From Membranipora membranacea (Eukaryota > Bryozoa > Gymnolaemata > Cheilostomatida > Membraniporidae): a stretch of 60,000 bases of DNA. How positions within the stretch are numbered: the stretch's first letter is position 1; each line of letters begins with the position of its first letter. The stretch is taken from NCBI GenBank assembly GCA_914767715.1, contig OU612067.1:27876162-27936161 (forward strand), given 5' to 3'. Below are positions 1 through 11,904 of the stretch, piece by piece. The notes under the pieces were generated by a model, which ran no database searches, was not told where the DNA came from, and saw only the letters and a list, made by a program, of their open reading frames with translations. The position numbers were made by a program, and so were the translations under genes.

Positions 1-184
1 GCAGATGGTTAGAGACGAACTGATCCTGTGCAGAGGTAAGAGTTAAATAAATAGATTTATTTTAGAAATAATGAATACTAATCAATATATCCATTTCAAT
101 ACATCACATTTATATACATTTTTATACATTTATTACAATGGAGAAAAACTTAACCAATGGAATCTCAACAAAAGAAAAATTGAT

Positions 185-2756
185 TTATAAGGGGGTAGGG
201 AGCGTGGTGATGTGATCAGGGCACACTATTCTTTTACCATACATGTAGTTGAGACCTTTTTTGGTTTGGATATAGGTGTAAACACTCTCATTTTTCTTTT
301 GGAAACCTTTGTTGGTACACAGTTTAATATTTTGGTTAAACAACACGACCTTGTACACGTCCTCAGTCAGATTATTTTGCCTTCTGTTAACACCTTTTGC
401 GCTAAATTTTGCATCATCCCCGAAACAATAATAAGATTTACTACATAATGCTACAACACCTTTCGATACATGCTCGATATGAAACAAGCCTGCCTCCCGT
501 TGGAAAAATATGGCTACCTTTTTACAGCAGTCTTGACCAGACCAGGATCTATCATTCATTACTGCACCAAAAAAAATCTTTTTTGTGCTGGTCGCAGTAT
601 TCCCTTGCTAACCAATTTTCATAGTCCTTGATATAATGATCTCTCAACTCTGTTTTTACTAATTGGTGAATAGTACTACAAGCTAGACCCATATATAAAC
701 TATCTGTATCAGCCTGAATCAAACAGTAGTAATCTGGTTTCATATACTTAACGATAAAGTCATAATAGAAGCGTAACAGGAGAAGTTTCCCATACTCCAA
801 TACAAAAAATCCTATATCTGCACTGGAACATTGAGCTTGGTTACTGCTCTGTTACTTTGTACTTCCACAGTGTGGCTCCCAAGTTCCGATAGACTGTGAA
901 AGCGAACGTTATTCACCAGTTTTGATATGTTTTGAGGGTTTGAAGCGCTGTGATGTGAGATATTTTTATGATCTTCCATTTGCACTAAGCAATTTCCATA
1001 AGCAGCATTTCCTAAAATACAAAAGGCAAGCGATTAATAACATTGAATTAATCACTTGATCAATTTTTTTCCATAGCTAGCGAGGACGACAGGCTACAGC
1101 TGTCACCTCGAATTATAAGACTCATTGATGAACGTATAAAATTCATGTATTGTTATGATTGTACTCACCTGGTAGCTTACACATGTCTCCTATTATCTTT
1201 TTGGAAGAGTCAGCATCTCCTTCTCGTCTAGCTGTCATAACTTCATCTCAAAACTTCTTGAAGCATTGAGATGGTTTCCACTGGATGACCTGGTATACTT
1301 TCGTACATGTTAGTCCTTTGTGTAGTAACCATTGAAGTAGTGGTGTAGCCATTAGTATTTTCTTCCCAAAATAGCTTCCTATTAGGGAACATGTTGGCCT
1401 TTTGAGAAGATCATTCTTCTCAGCGAATTTTCGCATTGTTAGGTCTATTGAATCGCGGTTCAGCATTGCATGTTTAATTACTGGCTGGAAATTTGCAAAC
1501 ACTTCTTTGAGATGTTCGGGTGTCTCAATGTCAACCTCAGCCATTCCGAAAATAGCTCCGGCTCTTATGTCTTGTATAATACGTTTCTCAGTCACCGCAT
1601 ATCTTTATCAGGATAGAGCTCTACATTTTTACAAAATTCCTGCATATCTGTATTACTGTTTATTAGCTGTTCATACTCACACTCCCAAATGTGATAGACT
1701 GTGTAGCCTAGACTTTTAATATAGTCAATGTTATTGTACGTAGCGAGTTTGTTCATGGCATCTTTTTCATAATCTTGGTTTCTCCCAACAGCAGTCGAGT
1801 CACACCTGTGGCTGTGGTACCAACAACCAGAAAAATTGACCACAATTTCTTCTGAGCCCAGTCTGCCATACCCATCCACTGGTAGATTTCTCAAACCTAT
1901 TATTTTTTCATCTCCATTGAAACAGTGATGAAATTGAACACCTAGGTTATATCCTAACCTTTCAACAAAGCGGGTTGCTTTCTCTCCTTTTTGATAGCTT
2001 TTTTCTATAGTAAAACCAGTTTTTCTGCAGCGCCTGATGAATCTGCCAACGGGCATCTCCTTAGCGGTGATAAAGATAAATACATTCCTGTGCAATCATA
2101 ACCAGTTATGGTTTCCGTTGTTTTAGCTTGCGCTCCATATAAATTCTCTTTGATCTTTGTTTGACCTTGTTCTTGGTATCTATTGAATACGACGCTCAAA
2201 CCTCCTCGAACTTGGGAGCGAATGAGATGATAAATGTCCTTAAATTTTTCACCAAATAGAAATATGGGTGAACCAGTTTCTTTCAGCCTAAACAGGTAGA
2301 GTGTTGCCATTCCTGAATGGATAAAGCTGATTTAAAGTCCAGGTGTCTAGAAAATGAGTAATGATTTTCTATTGCCTCGCATAATGGTTTTACATCACAC
2401 TCATTGTAGTATATCAGCACGTCTTTTAGAGATTTCATTCCTTTTAAAGCCCAAACTTTTTTACAAAACAAATAATCTTCCTCAGAAATGTGAGAATTCT
2501 TTAATGTGTTGTAGAAGTCTTCTCTGTTAGGAAATTCAGTACTGTCCAGCATTGCCATAGAACGAAACTTGTCATGGATCCAAAAGAACTTGCCCTCTTC
2601 AACACCCATTGCTTTTAGATACTGTGAGAGTGATGTTCCCGCTGCCAGGTAGTTAGTTACATCTAAGAAACGTAGTTTATCTGTCTTGATCATCATGTAG
2701 CTAGAGGACTTTTTTATACACCCCTTGATTTCTTGCTTTTGGAGTACGTAACGCAA
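185..2756 (-). pseudogene. Family-B DNA polymerase relic (protein-primed, Maverick/Polinton-type)
   Basis: Pieces of one polymerase lie in order on the minus strand. An exonuclease-side segment (2756-2283) contains FLDVTNYLAAG and YNECDVKPL. A palm segment contains GYDCTGMYL (about 2130-2100). A segment with GCWYHSH and HIWECEY (about 1850-1680) resembles the nuclease-like insert of this family. Motif B reads KLPGNAAYGN, motif C reads QADTDSLYMG (about 705), and a C-terminal block (559-185) follows. The motifs follow the family-B pattern used by Maverick/Polinton elements to copy their own DNA; the assignment to that group is from the family pattern, not a search. Breaks: frame changes near 2095-2010 and near 555, and an in-frame TGA at about 1248-1246. 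A 157-bp intron (1168-1012) splits motif B. The N-terminus is cut off at 2756, where a different repeat begins. No other Maverick genes were seen, so this is probably a truncated copy. Confidence 0.8.
1012..1168 (-). other. Predicted intron inside polymerase motif B
   Basis: On the minus strand, CTACCAG is followed by the donor GTGAGTAC at 1168 and an acceptor TGTATTTTAG ends at 1012. Removing the 157 bp joins KLPG to NAAYGN, restoring the conserved K-x3-N-x2-YG motif B in frame with a split glycine codon. The exact fit to a conserved motif makes this a credible spliceosomal intron rather than a random gap. Confidence 0.75.
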
Positions 2757-3655
2757 CCTCGGATCGGATATCTAATCGGTCTATAAATTCAACCTCGGAT
2801 CGGATCCGGATAACGCGTAAATGCGCTAAATTTACCAGTCACAGCAGCTCTTCTTTAGCACCGTAATATACAATTAAGGTCATTGAATACATGGATAAAC
2901 TCTGTCAACAATCTCTTCCCTGAACCATTACCCTAGTTTAAATTTGCACATATCAGCTGGATATAATTCTTTACAGGAGCAACTTATCACTCAAACAGCA
3001 CAAGGATCACACAATAAGAATATTTGAAAATATCATTTGATGAGTGCTAAGATCTCTTGACAACGAGAATTTGTGCATAGGCACTCAATTTGCCAGGATC
3101 ACTCAAACCCCGATGTTAAAAATCACTGAGTTTGAATAAACTCCCTGCTCCTATCAAGTATCAATGCTCCTATGTCCCAAATCTCTGTTGTGATTAGAGA
3201 TAGGAATTGTCCTCCTACTTTGAAAAAGCAGAAGAGGATAATTACTTAGTTCATCGAACTAGACATTTTGTTACAAGGAACATCATTGGACAAATAATTA
3301 CGTCTTATGTCACAACGATCTGAGTAAAGATGCTTCTATCAATTTCAGCAGAAAAAACACATCCATCAAATTTAATCAGCAACGATATAGATAGCTATTA
3401 AAATGAGACAGGTATTGAATGCCTACTGATCACCACTGAGTGCTTTCAGCCAAACTCAATTATCTTATCTGAACTACAAATTAATGACTATCATACTTCC
3501 TCCCTTGTCATTTTCAGTGAGATAAATGATGCTATTGCTAAGTAAGTGTTGATTAAAAACGTATCATCTCGGATCAGACATAACACATATCCGACCCGGT
3601 TTGTGGTTGGATCCGAGGTCAAATATCCGAAATTCAACTCCAACCTCAAGAGGTC
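2757..3655. repeat. Candidate inverted-repeat element rich in TCGGAT motifs
   Basis: The left end repeats CCTCGGATCGGAT at 2757-2810. The right end (about 3568-3650) holds the opposite-strand forms ATCCGAGG and ATATCCGA. The interior has no coding signal I could recognise. It abuts the truncated polymerase exactly where its reading frame stops. The ends are imperfect, so this may be a decayed MITE or a complex insertion. Confidence 0.35.
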
Positions 3656-3725
3656 GTTCCACCCCTAGTTCCACCATGTAGCAGTTGCACTCTCTAGGTG
3701 CAGAACAGAGGACGATATCCATCTG

Positions 3726-6556
3726 ATGAACATGGATGTCAAAGGGATAAATATCCTACACTCTCTGTCACCGCCGTCGAAAGATCATCTCAAATTCATA
3801 GAAACTGGACATCCTCCAGCTGAGGTGAGTTGTCAACATGGTAAATATATACTTATCACATCATTTGTTGTCAGGAAAAATAACATGTTTCTCAAAACTG
3901 CAAACTATGTTGTCGGTACAGTCTGTGTGTTGCAGGCAGAAATAATGCAAGCTTTTATTACCATTTCACTGAATGTTTCAAAGGAGATCTGAAAAATCAT
4001 CATCACCCTGATGCTGTTTTGAAAATTTCAAAAAATCTTTGTCTTCAATGGTGCTAGCAAGTTATCGGAAAAATATTAAATGAAGCATGTGCACTTGCTA
4101 ATTACTGCTGAATTATTTTAATATTATGCTCGTATTGCTTCTAAAATATTTATTATTTATAGTATATCAGTGATGCAGATACTGAGGAGGAAGACGATAC
4201 CGAGCCCCAGCCCCAGCCTACTCCCACGATGCAGCAACTATCTGTGGACCAAATCGAATCGGTTGACCTCTCAACATACTTCCCAGTGTTCACAGCAAAA
4301 CTGGCCGATCTGAGGATAGAAGCAGATGAAGCCATTGGTGTTGGTGGTAGCCATTTTGCCTGATTCATCTGGAAATTCTTATGCTTGAAATTTTACAAAG
4401 ACAATGTCCTTCAGAGCCGTGACCCAGCAATGAAAAGGTTTGTCTTCTGTCTTTATATTGATAAAATAGACCCAACAGAACAAATCGTGACTATTTTTAT
4501 TATCTCGACATGCAGAGATGGAAATTGAATATGTATGAAAACAGGATGTTCAACCTTGTTTGAAATTCTTGAACATTTAGATGTAATGTTGAAATATATT
4601 ATACATGTGCAACTGACTAATAAAGCGCTTAATTTCTGTGACTAGAGTATTGAACTTAATTGTTCCTGTGGGAGTTGCTCCCCCTCCACTAGTCTTGCCG
4701 TAGGCAAAAAGGGCCAATTGAATGGGAAGCAAACCAGAAATGCATGCATACTGGATCAATCTTGATCTAGGCTGAACTTGTTTTCAGTCAGCACTTCTTC
4801 ACATCCACCGAGGCTTACAGAAGTAAAGTGCTTCAGGATCCAGCGAAACATTACGCCTTCTATCTAAAGGCGGTCAGTGTTATGGCAAGCACTCTTGCAG
4901 ACTTAGCAGGAACAACATGCAGTCCCCAACGCGTGTTACAGGTTTCTGCGTTTTCTCCTGCTGACAGAGGGCATCTTAGGTGAGTTGTTATTGAGTTATG
5001 GTGACTCCACATTGTACATATTCGGTGATTACAGTGTCGGTGTATAATGCAGTCAGCTCTTGTTGTGTAGGTAGCTAACCGGCTTATATTATTCAATGTC
5101 ACCAATAAAATTGTTATCAACAGGTACATTGGAGGGGAGTATATCCACCGATTGAGAGAGAGGTATGGGAGGCGCCTCGATGAGTTGGTATCGTCAAAGC
5201 CTGCGTTAGCAGCTCACAGAGAGTGCTTAATAAATACCATGGACGGTATTTGTGTAAGAGGAAACTATGGTTCACAGGGCCCAGATTCCCTGATTGACAT
5301 TAATATCAGAGAGTATGGACACCTTATAAGAATTACTGACTCGGTGGCAGAGTTCTTCTACAGGCTTCACTGCGCTGTCAAACCCCACTTCACATCTTCT
5401 GTGGAGTCTGATACCATGGAGAACTGTCTTGATATTGTTAAGAAAAACACAGTGTTGTTTGGCTACTTCGCTTCCTGCTTTCCCTCAGTCAGTCAGGAAA
5501 ATCTGCAAGGTATTTATTTGTTCCTGGTTCATAAAAGCGGTACTTTGGTAAGAGCGTATAATTATAAATTCACTGCTGTCAAATTGAATATCTCAAGCCA
5601 TACCATGTTCCCAGTCTCTTAAGATCCCAGTTGTGGCATGCATGAAGACCTCTCGTGTGGTACAGGGTTTAACTTGTTTTGTTTGAAAGATACCATTTTT
5701 CTCATTTCATAATTATTGCATCTACTTCGATATTGGAACAAGTTTGTCCCCTATGTGGTTGCGGAGGGATATTGCAATTATTTGGTATCGAGGCGCCGCG
5801 ATACCAAACATTTGCAATATCCCTCCGCAACCACAGAGGGGACAAATTTGTTCTACCACGATATCTATTTCAGAACTATATGAGGCGCTTGTGAGATGTT
5901 CAGTTGTCACCAATGCGAGGGAGTATCGATCAAATTTGGCCAATATACTCAAGAAATCAATGGCCCTCAGGAAAGCTGTACAAGTGGCAGACACTAAGCA
6001 ATCAGAAACAATAGTTGAAGCTGACGAGGATGTCGAAGTGTCCTGGACATGTGGGATGGAGGAAACAGGAGCTGCCAACGACCAATGGATTTCATGCTCA
6101 ACGTGAGTAGCAAACATCATTACAAAAAAAAGTCATTTATCACCAAACTGATGAGATGAGATTTTGTATTTTAAAGCATGTATATATGCATTAAGTGGGA
6201 TAAGTGGAATACTTGCACAAACTGAAATCCCACAATGAATGAAACTTTGTAAGACAATAAGCAAGCCATGATATATGAACACAAAAGTCTGATTTCTTAG
6301 AAAATGAAGTTTGTAACAGAATAAAAATGACACTATTCTTTAGGGAATTGTTTTGTGAAAAATACTGGCTTGCTGCCAAATATTACATTATGATGTGATA
6401 ATAATGAAATGTTCTCTATGAACATACATCTGTATTTACAGCTGTAATAATTGGTTCCACCTGAAATGTACCAAGCTGACAATGCGGGAATACCGTAAAC
6501 TTCAGAATAACAGCAGCTCTGTGTGTTATTGCAGTTTGTGTGAGGACAGGTCTTAA
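3726..6556 (+). CDS. Unrecognised multi-exon gene with C-terminal PHD-like finger
   Basis: Predicted exons: about 3726-3831 (ends GHPPAE before GTGAGT), 4163 to about 4360 (acidic, Glu/Pro/Gln-rich start), 4788-4979, 5124-5509, 5874-6102 and 6442-6556. Phases agree at the junctions 3831/4163, 4979/5124 and 6102/6442; the junctions after 4360 and 5509 are less certain. I do not recognise the central region. The last two exons join into a zinc-finger-like tail: WTCG, SCSTC, WFHLKC, YYCSLC. This is the CxxC, HxxC, CxxC order of a PHD finger, with the first CxxC reduced to a single Cys. PHD fingers usually bind histone tails, but here that is inference. The 5' end and start codon were not found. 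It lies among transposon relics and could itself belong to a transposon. A 118-bp hairpin sits just before the fifth exon. Confidence 0.5.
5736..5853. repeat. 118-bp near-perfect hairpin
   Basis: GAACAAGTTTGTCCCC at 5736 is matched by GGGGACAAATTTGTTC ending at 5853. The arms of about 54 bp are almost identical and meet near 5794 at GGCGCC. It lies in the intron directly upstream of the acceptor at 5873. It looks like a small foldback element. Confidence 0.85.
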
Positions 6557-6582
6557 CTAGATTTGTAAGTATTGAGTTACAG

Positions 6583-8923
6583 TTAGTATAACTTTTTAAT
6601 TTTCGGTGCTTGCACATATGCTCTGTCTATATTTGCATTTCGTTTTCTGGAGAGTTGGGGCTGTGTAAGAATGACTGCATTAGTCATACTTTTGAACTGA
6701 AAGTATGTTGGGTGATCAGAGCTCCCGTTAAAAAGGCCCCTGATCATTGAGAAATAATTCTCCACAATATCGCTATTAACATTTCCTGGCCCAACTGAGA
6801 TTTTGTTAACCTCTATGGTTCTACTAAAGAGCTCCAATAATCCGCCTATGTTACATAGTACATCATAGCATGTCTGGCATGTGAAGGAGTCTTTGGAAGG
6901 TTTGTTGAGGAATTGTTTGAAGTAAGAATGGGCTTGCTGTAGTTTCTTCATTCTTCCGTCCGATGCCGAGTCCATAGACAGGTTGTCTAGAAATACTGAT
7001 ATAATTTTTGAGGTGTTTTCTAGGAGCTCTAGTGTGACATCAAACTCCTTCGGCTCGTTCAACGTGCTGACAGAATGCTAAAAACAGATAATGAATGCTC
7101 AGGGTAACGTGATTGGCATCTTTTGGAAATTGAACGGTGCAGTTATGCATCATCTGATTACAACTTGTGAATTGTTCTCCCTTGCTTTGGTATCATGTGT
7201 TCGAAGCAGAGTGATACTAAAGTCATTAACTTGTGGGACTTCATTTACTGAACTTACTCGCATTGCAAAGAGGAATTGCTCATCTAGCACCTGCTCTGCA
7301 AGCTCATTTCACATCTTCTCTTGGTTCTTAGGATACAGATGGCATCTTTGGATCTTCCTAGCTTACCTAATATAACCTCCTTGTGACCATCGATACACTC
7401 GCCACCAGTGATCCCATGGTATGATTCCTGCCATAACAGTAATGAACTTTTAAAACTTCACAAAACACACACAAAAGACACAACAAGACATGATAAACGA
7501 TGGTTAAGTAAATTTAGTAGTAATAAACTTGTTTTACCCACCTTTACTTGACCTGATGAGACGCTTCTTTCCTCCTGATGTTGCTAGGGAATTTCTGAGC
7601 TTTTTAACTGTGTGCTGAAAAAGATTTGGGAATATATGTATGACCCTCGACTGCATCAGGGCTGTATCCATGGGTTTTGAAGTGGTAGGGCCAACATTAC
7701 CAACATTGAACTTTGTCAAGCTGAATACCTGCAAGGTAGAGGCTGATTGATCAAGTTTGGCCCAAATGTATGTTTTGTGGTGGTCAATGGAGCTGAAGGA
7801 TAGCTCACAAGATTCAGTTTTAGATGTATTGAACAACTCCAAACCTGATAACAAGCAGAAATTTACCATTATAAAACAGCTTCATCGCGCTATCACTTCA
7901 TTATCCCTACATATAATAACAGAAGGGCCCGTTAACACCTGTTATTGAGAAACATACATAGAATCAATGTGTATTCATAACATTTATGGCAATTTTTAGA
8001 GCTTTTTCAAAATTGACTTTCTGAAAAAGTGGTAGGGCCATGGACCTATGGATACACCCCTGAACTGTGTGATGACTAACAAAACAACCAGAGGCCAGTA
8101 AATCTAATTCTAAGAATTTATTATGATTATGACCTTTAGTTCAAATTTAGAATTAGAGCAACCATATCGAATCTATCGAATTCGCCTGTAACATACAGAT
8201 GATTACCTTTGGATCCATTATGAAAGTGATCTTGTCATCTGTGGTGTTGGGATTTGGCATACTGTACGACCCAAATAAATTCTGGATTTCCTGAATGATT
8301 GTTCTGTTAATAGGGGCTCCACCCATCATAACATATTGATTCTGGAAAAGAACAAAATTGCAGCATTAGACAAAATTAATCTGTAGAACTGGCATCAAAT
8401 ATTATGTATATTTATTATATTATATTAATGTTATTTTCGTGTCTATCTGATGCTAATGGCAAGTTATTCATGAAAGTTATTGAATAACACACAATTCAGT
8501 ATCAGATACACGTGTGCAGCTAATGGTGTTAATTATTGGAGGGGAGGGGGGATGTTTGATAACCATGGTTTTATACCATTAACAGTGTATATGGACAAAT
8601 TTCAACCCAAGATCTAGTACCTTGAATCCGTGCAGATGCAGGGCAGATATGACTTCCATAACCAGTTGCCTTAGCTCGGCTGAGTCCATGCTCGTTACTG
8701 GATAGTGAGCTACTGGGAAGTGAAACCCCGTCCAGCCATTAAAGACAAACTGCAGCACTTTGTTCGAAACATTCTCAGTGAGGGCCCTCTCCTTTGCATC
8801 AACCTCCTTCCGTTTTGTTCTCTTCTTTGGGAAGACCTTCCTTAAGTTATTAAGTGTGGGCCCATAGTCATTCATGCCATAAATAGTTGGCTTGCCATCT
8901 TTTGACGAGAGTGTGACGTCAGC
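6583..8923 (-). pseudogene. P-element/THAP9-like DDE transposase, decayed
   Basis: Minus-strand exons, in order: 8923-8621 (with GFHFPVAHYPVTS), 8341-8217 (GGAPINRT, FIMDPK), 7614-7541 (HTVKKLRNSL), 7427-7367 (IPWDHWWRVYRW), about 7318-7250 (KM, then a stop, then NELAEQVLDEQ), and about 7083-6583 (IVENYFSMIRG, then DHPTYFQFKSMTNA). The pieces DPK-H-x3-K-x2-RN, W-x-HW-x-VY, KM-x(n)-A-QV and (V/L)EN-x-FS-x-IR follow the P-element/THAP9 transposase series, which cuts and joins transposon DNA. Damage: an in-frame TGA after KM, a phase mismatch before the last exon, and GGA where the family usually has DGA before the conserved NR, which would remove a catalytic Asp. A phase-compatible upstream exon lies at 10633-10541. 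No THAP domain was found in the window. Confidence 0.65.
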
Positions 8924-8962
8924 CTAAAACAAACCAGTGTGACGTCAGCCTGAAATAAATCA
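8911..8962 (-). repeat. Tandem duplication of a 3' splice site
   Basis: GTGTGACGTCAGCCTAAAAC is followed by a second copy beginning GTGTGACGTCAGCCTGAAAT, period 26 bp. On the minus strand each copy supplies an AG acceptor plus the first 13 nt of the exon starting GCTGACGTC. Either acceptor might be used. Confidence 0.8.
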
Positions 8963-9253
8963 GCTTATCCTATAATGATCTGAATTAAACTTTAGAAAAT
9001 CTCTGTTGGATGATTTGGTCAGCAGGACTCAGAAAACAAATTACTGGTACATATTCTGTGTCATATAGATTATTGACATGGAAAAATATTGATATTTGCC
9101 ATTTTGTTTCATCTTCTAACTTTTGAATCCCATATGATAAGTTGAATTGGGAATTACCCGCTCACCATCAAAGAGGAAGTAACTCATATATACAACATTT
9201 TAAATAGGAGAGTCATTCAGGTTGAGAGTGTAATGCTGTACTGCTCTCTGCAG

Positions 9254-9777
9254 GTATGAAACAGATGACACTGAGTTACTAGACATGTACTCATTCATGG
9301 ACCCGCGTACCAGGCAGCTCACACATCTGTCGCAGACACAGAGAGCAAAAGTTTTGGACCGTGTACATGTCAGGTTAGCTGGTGTTGTTGAGGAGGAGAA
9401 AAAGCAGGTCATCAACAGTGATACTTCAGCAATACAAGATGAAAACTCGACACAAGCTGGTAAGACTCTACTTTCTTCACTCCTGCAAGATTTCTCTACA
9501 ACAGGATTAGGAACTACTTCAGCCAATCTGATCGCTAGTGATGAGATCAGACTCTATTTGAGAGATGCAGATTGCAAGATGGACGACTCTGCACTTGATT
9601 GGTAGAGTGCTCATGGTTATCGCTACCCCTACCTCAGTATGCACATCAGTTGCTTCTGAGCGTGTGTTTAGCACTGCCGGAGATATTCTCAGCAAGAGAA
9701 GAAACAGGCTTCAATCAAGCACACTGAATATGCTCATGGTGTTAAACAAAAACTATAAGCTTTGTGAGAAACAGTAA
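9254..9777 (+). pseudogene. hAT transposase C-terminal fragment (ZBED/Ac type), broken
   Basis: After an AG acceptor at 9253 the frame encodes an LDMYSFMDPR block and then SALDW. The downstream frame gives TSVASERVFSTAGD and SKRRNRLQ, the hallmark hAT C-terminal dimerisation block that lets hAT transposases oligomerise. Two lesions are visible: TAG in place of the second Trp codon of the usual WW pair (about 9603) and a frame change near 9640. Only the C-terminal part is present. The fragment lies inside a predicted intron of the P-like transposase on the other strand, so it is probably a nested insertion. Confidence 0.8.
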
Positions 9778-10540
9778 ACAGTTGTGGTGCTTCAGATCCT
9801 ATAGTTAGACTGTAGAGATAAGATGAGAGGCTAGTCCCTGTATAGGAGTTGCTTTGCCCATAGCTCACCACTATTTCAGTTCTATTGATCTTGTTGGGAT
9901 CTTGCGCTGAGACTATGCTGTACTATACTTTTGAATTATTTTAGCGTTCTTCTCTGTGTGTGAGGTTTTCATTTTCAGTTGCATTACAACTATAGAAAAG
10001 TCTTTTAATTTGTGTTTTTCTTTCTGTTATATAGTTGAAAGAGGCTAATGACTAAATAGGAGTTTAGTCGCTCATATCTTGACATTAAATCAGTTTTCTT
10101 GATCTTGGCGGGATCTTGTACCATATGTTAGAATTAATTTGTCGTTCTTGTCTGTGTGTAACGCCTACTCTTGCAGTTGTCTGATACAGCAACTGTTTTT
10201 CCTAGATGTAAAACCAAGACAGTGTAGGACATCAACTTATCAAGTTGTAATGTAAATCAAATTCACGTGCCCTTTCACCGGGAAATTTCAGTGGCTCGGC
10301 TCATTTTCATTTTTGCTGGCTCAATACAACACTAGTGTCTTATCTAAATTTAATTGGGTTTGCTGTTTTGTTCATGTTCATAGATGATTGTGTGTTTGCC
10401 AGTACATATTGGGAGTAGAGGCACAAAATCAATTCAGTAAAAATTTAAAGATGCATGCTATTTCAACATTCACTACTCATCAAAAACAGATCTAAGAAAA
10501 AAAAGAGCACCTATTTTCATGTATTGCACTCCACACTTAC

Positions 10541-10633
10541 CACAATAGAATCATCGGCCTTCTGTTTACCAATCGGTGCTTGTTGGATGTTGATGGTTTT
10601 AGTTCGCTGAGTTGTGCTCTCTACTTTTGTATG
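10541..10633 (-). pseudogene. Possible upstream exon of the P-like transposase
   Basis: The minus strand shows an acceptor (ATATAAG), 31 open codons containing TTQRTKTINIQQAPIGKQ, then a GTAAGT donor at 10540. It is phase 0 at both ends, compatible with the phase-0 start of the exon at 8923. If joined, the 1.6-kb intron between them contains the hAT fragment. I do not recognise the peptide itself, so this is an inference from splice signals and phase. Confidence 0.4.
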
Positions 10634-10679
10634 CTTATATGACACAAATCAATGTTGTCATATATTTGAATTGTAGAAA

Positions 10680-11890
10680 TGGATCTAAGCAACATTATAA
10701 TTATGGACGAAACCCCCCCTATACTTTGATGTCTTCATCAACCACATATGATGACAAGGGCTCCAAATGAAGTTCACCGTGGTCTTATCTGTGACAGCTT
10801 TAGGAAAGCGTCTTCCGCCTGTTCTTATATTCGAAAACCTCAAAGATGTGCCATAACTGAAGAAAGGCAAGAAGTGGCAAGCAGGTGAGATGAGAGCCTG
10901 AGCTTTATTCTATAGAACTAACCCATCATATATCATAAAGAAATATCATAATATAAATTTCTTTGATTTCAGTTAGGTTGAACTGTATTATCTATCGTTG
11001 AGGTTAAAATTTTGAAAGATGCAGAGCTTCATTACATCTCTGTTTTTGTAGTCTATTGCAGCTATGGCGGTGATGTTTTTGTTCTCCGAACTGATAATAA
11101 CCTAGAATATACATTGTTTTTTTTATGTTTCCATAGGTATGTATCGCTGTGGCTAAAGGAGAAAGCATGACTGATTGTTCTTCCCCCTACTCTGCTCACC
11201 ATGGACCGTGCTGCTTCCCACAAGGTGAAGGAAGTTCCGAAACTTATAAACACTCATGCTGTGCATGTACATCCCTTGTTCAACCCCTGATGTAGGCCTA
11301 AATAAACTCATCAAGTAGAGAATGAGGCGCTGTGGAAAAGATGCCTAGACATCCCTGCTGCAGAGCATCAGCTCACTAAGAAAGGAAATCGCCAGCGTGT
11401 GAGTATCTCATTATATTCCATCATAGTTTTCCATTACTAGAACAAGCACCTGCCTCCTCATGAACGTATTTATTTTTACAGATGAAGTATCTGACAGTCG
11501 AAGGAGTTGTAAATGAAGTCATGATTGCAAGTGGAAAATATAGGCTTATCTACTATTACTAAATTCCATACTTCTAGGCATCATACCTAACTGTCAGCCA
11601 GAGGGTATCGGAGGCGTGGGATCAGGTGCCTGAAGTCATGATATGTGATTCACTTACTGCCGCTGGACTCATACCTAGTATCAACTGGTTGGCTAACACA
11701 CATAGCAGGCTGAAGGCTTTAGTGAATCCAGATGCACCAATAGTAATTGACGAAGAAGAGGTTGTTGAGGATGTGAACACACTTGAGGAAGCGGAAGAAT
11801 TAGTCACTGACCTTGAGACTGATAATGGTCAGTGTGATCGTGGTGAGTACAGGGAAAAGGCAGAATACTGTCCAAATAGAGATTATTCAT
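10680..11890 (+). pseudogene. Pogo/Tigger-type DDE transposase, heavily frameshifted
   Basis: Plus-strand fragments follow the order of a pogo/Tigger transposase. They are IIIMDETPP (first catalytic Asp block, about 10699), SSSTTYDDKGS, KFTVVLSVTALGKRLPPVLI (about 10768), LLTMDRAASHKV (second Asp region, about 11190), TSLVQPL (about 11270), and a C-terminal SEAWDQVPEVMICDSLTAAG followed by an acidic tail (11606-11830). Frame changes near 10730, stops such as the one after KDVP and within WLKEKA, and several spliced-looking junctions (GTGAGA near 10884, GTGAGT near 11400) show it is non-functional. A domesticated origin is possible but nothing supports it. Confidence 0.75.
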
Positions 11891-11904
11891 TGTGTAGTGT
11901 ATAG

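Noticed and set aside
5722-6120. 132-codon minus-strand ORF opposite the PHD-like gene
   Set aside because: It is a shadow created partly by the hairpin; the plus strand has the splice signals and the cysteine motif.
7534-7869. 111-codon minus-strand ORF in the P-like transposase
   Set aside because: Only its last 24 codons match the transposase; the rest precedes a clear AG acceptor and is intronic.
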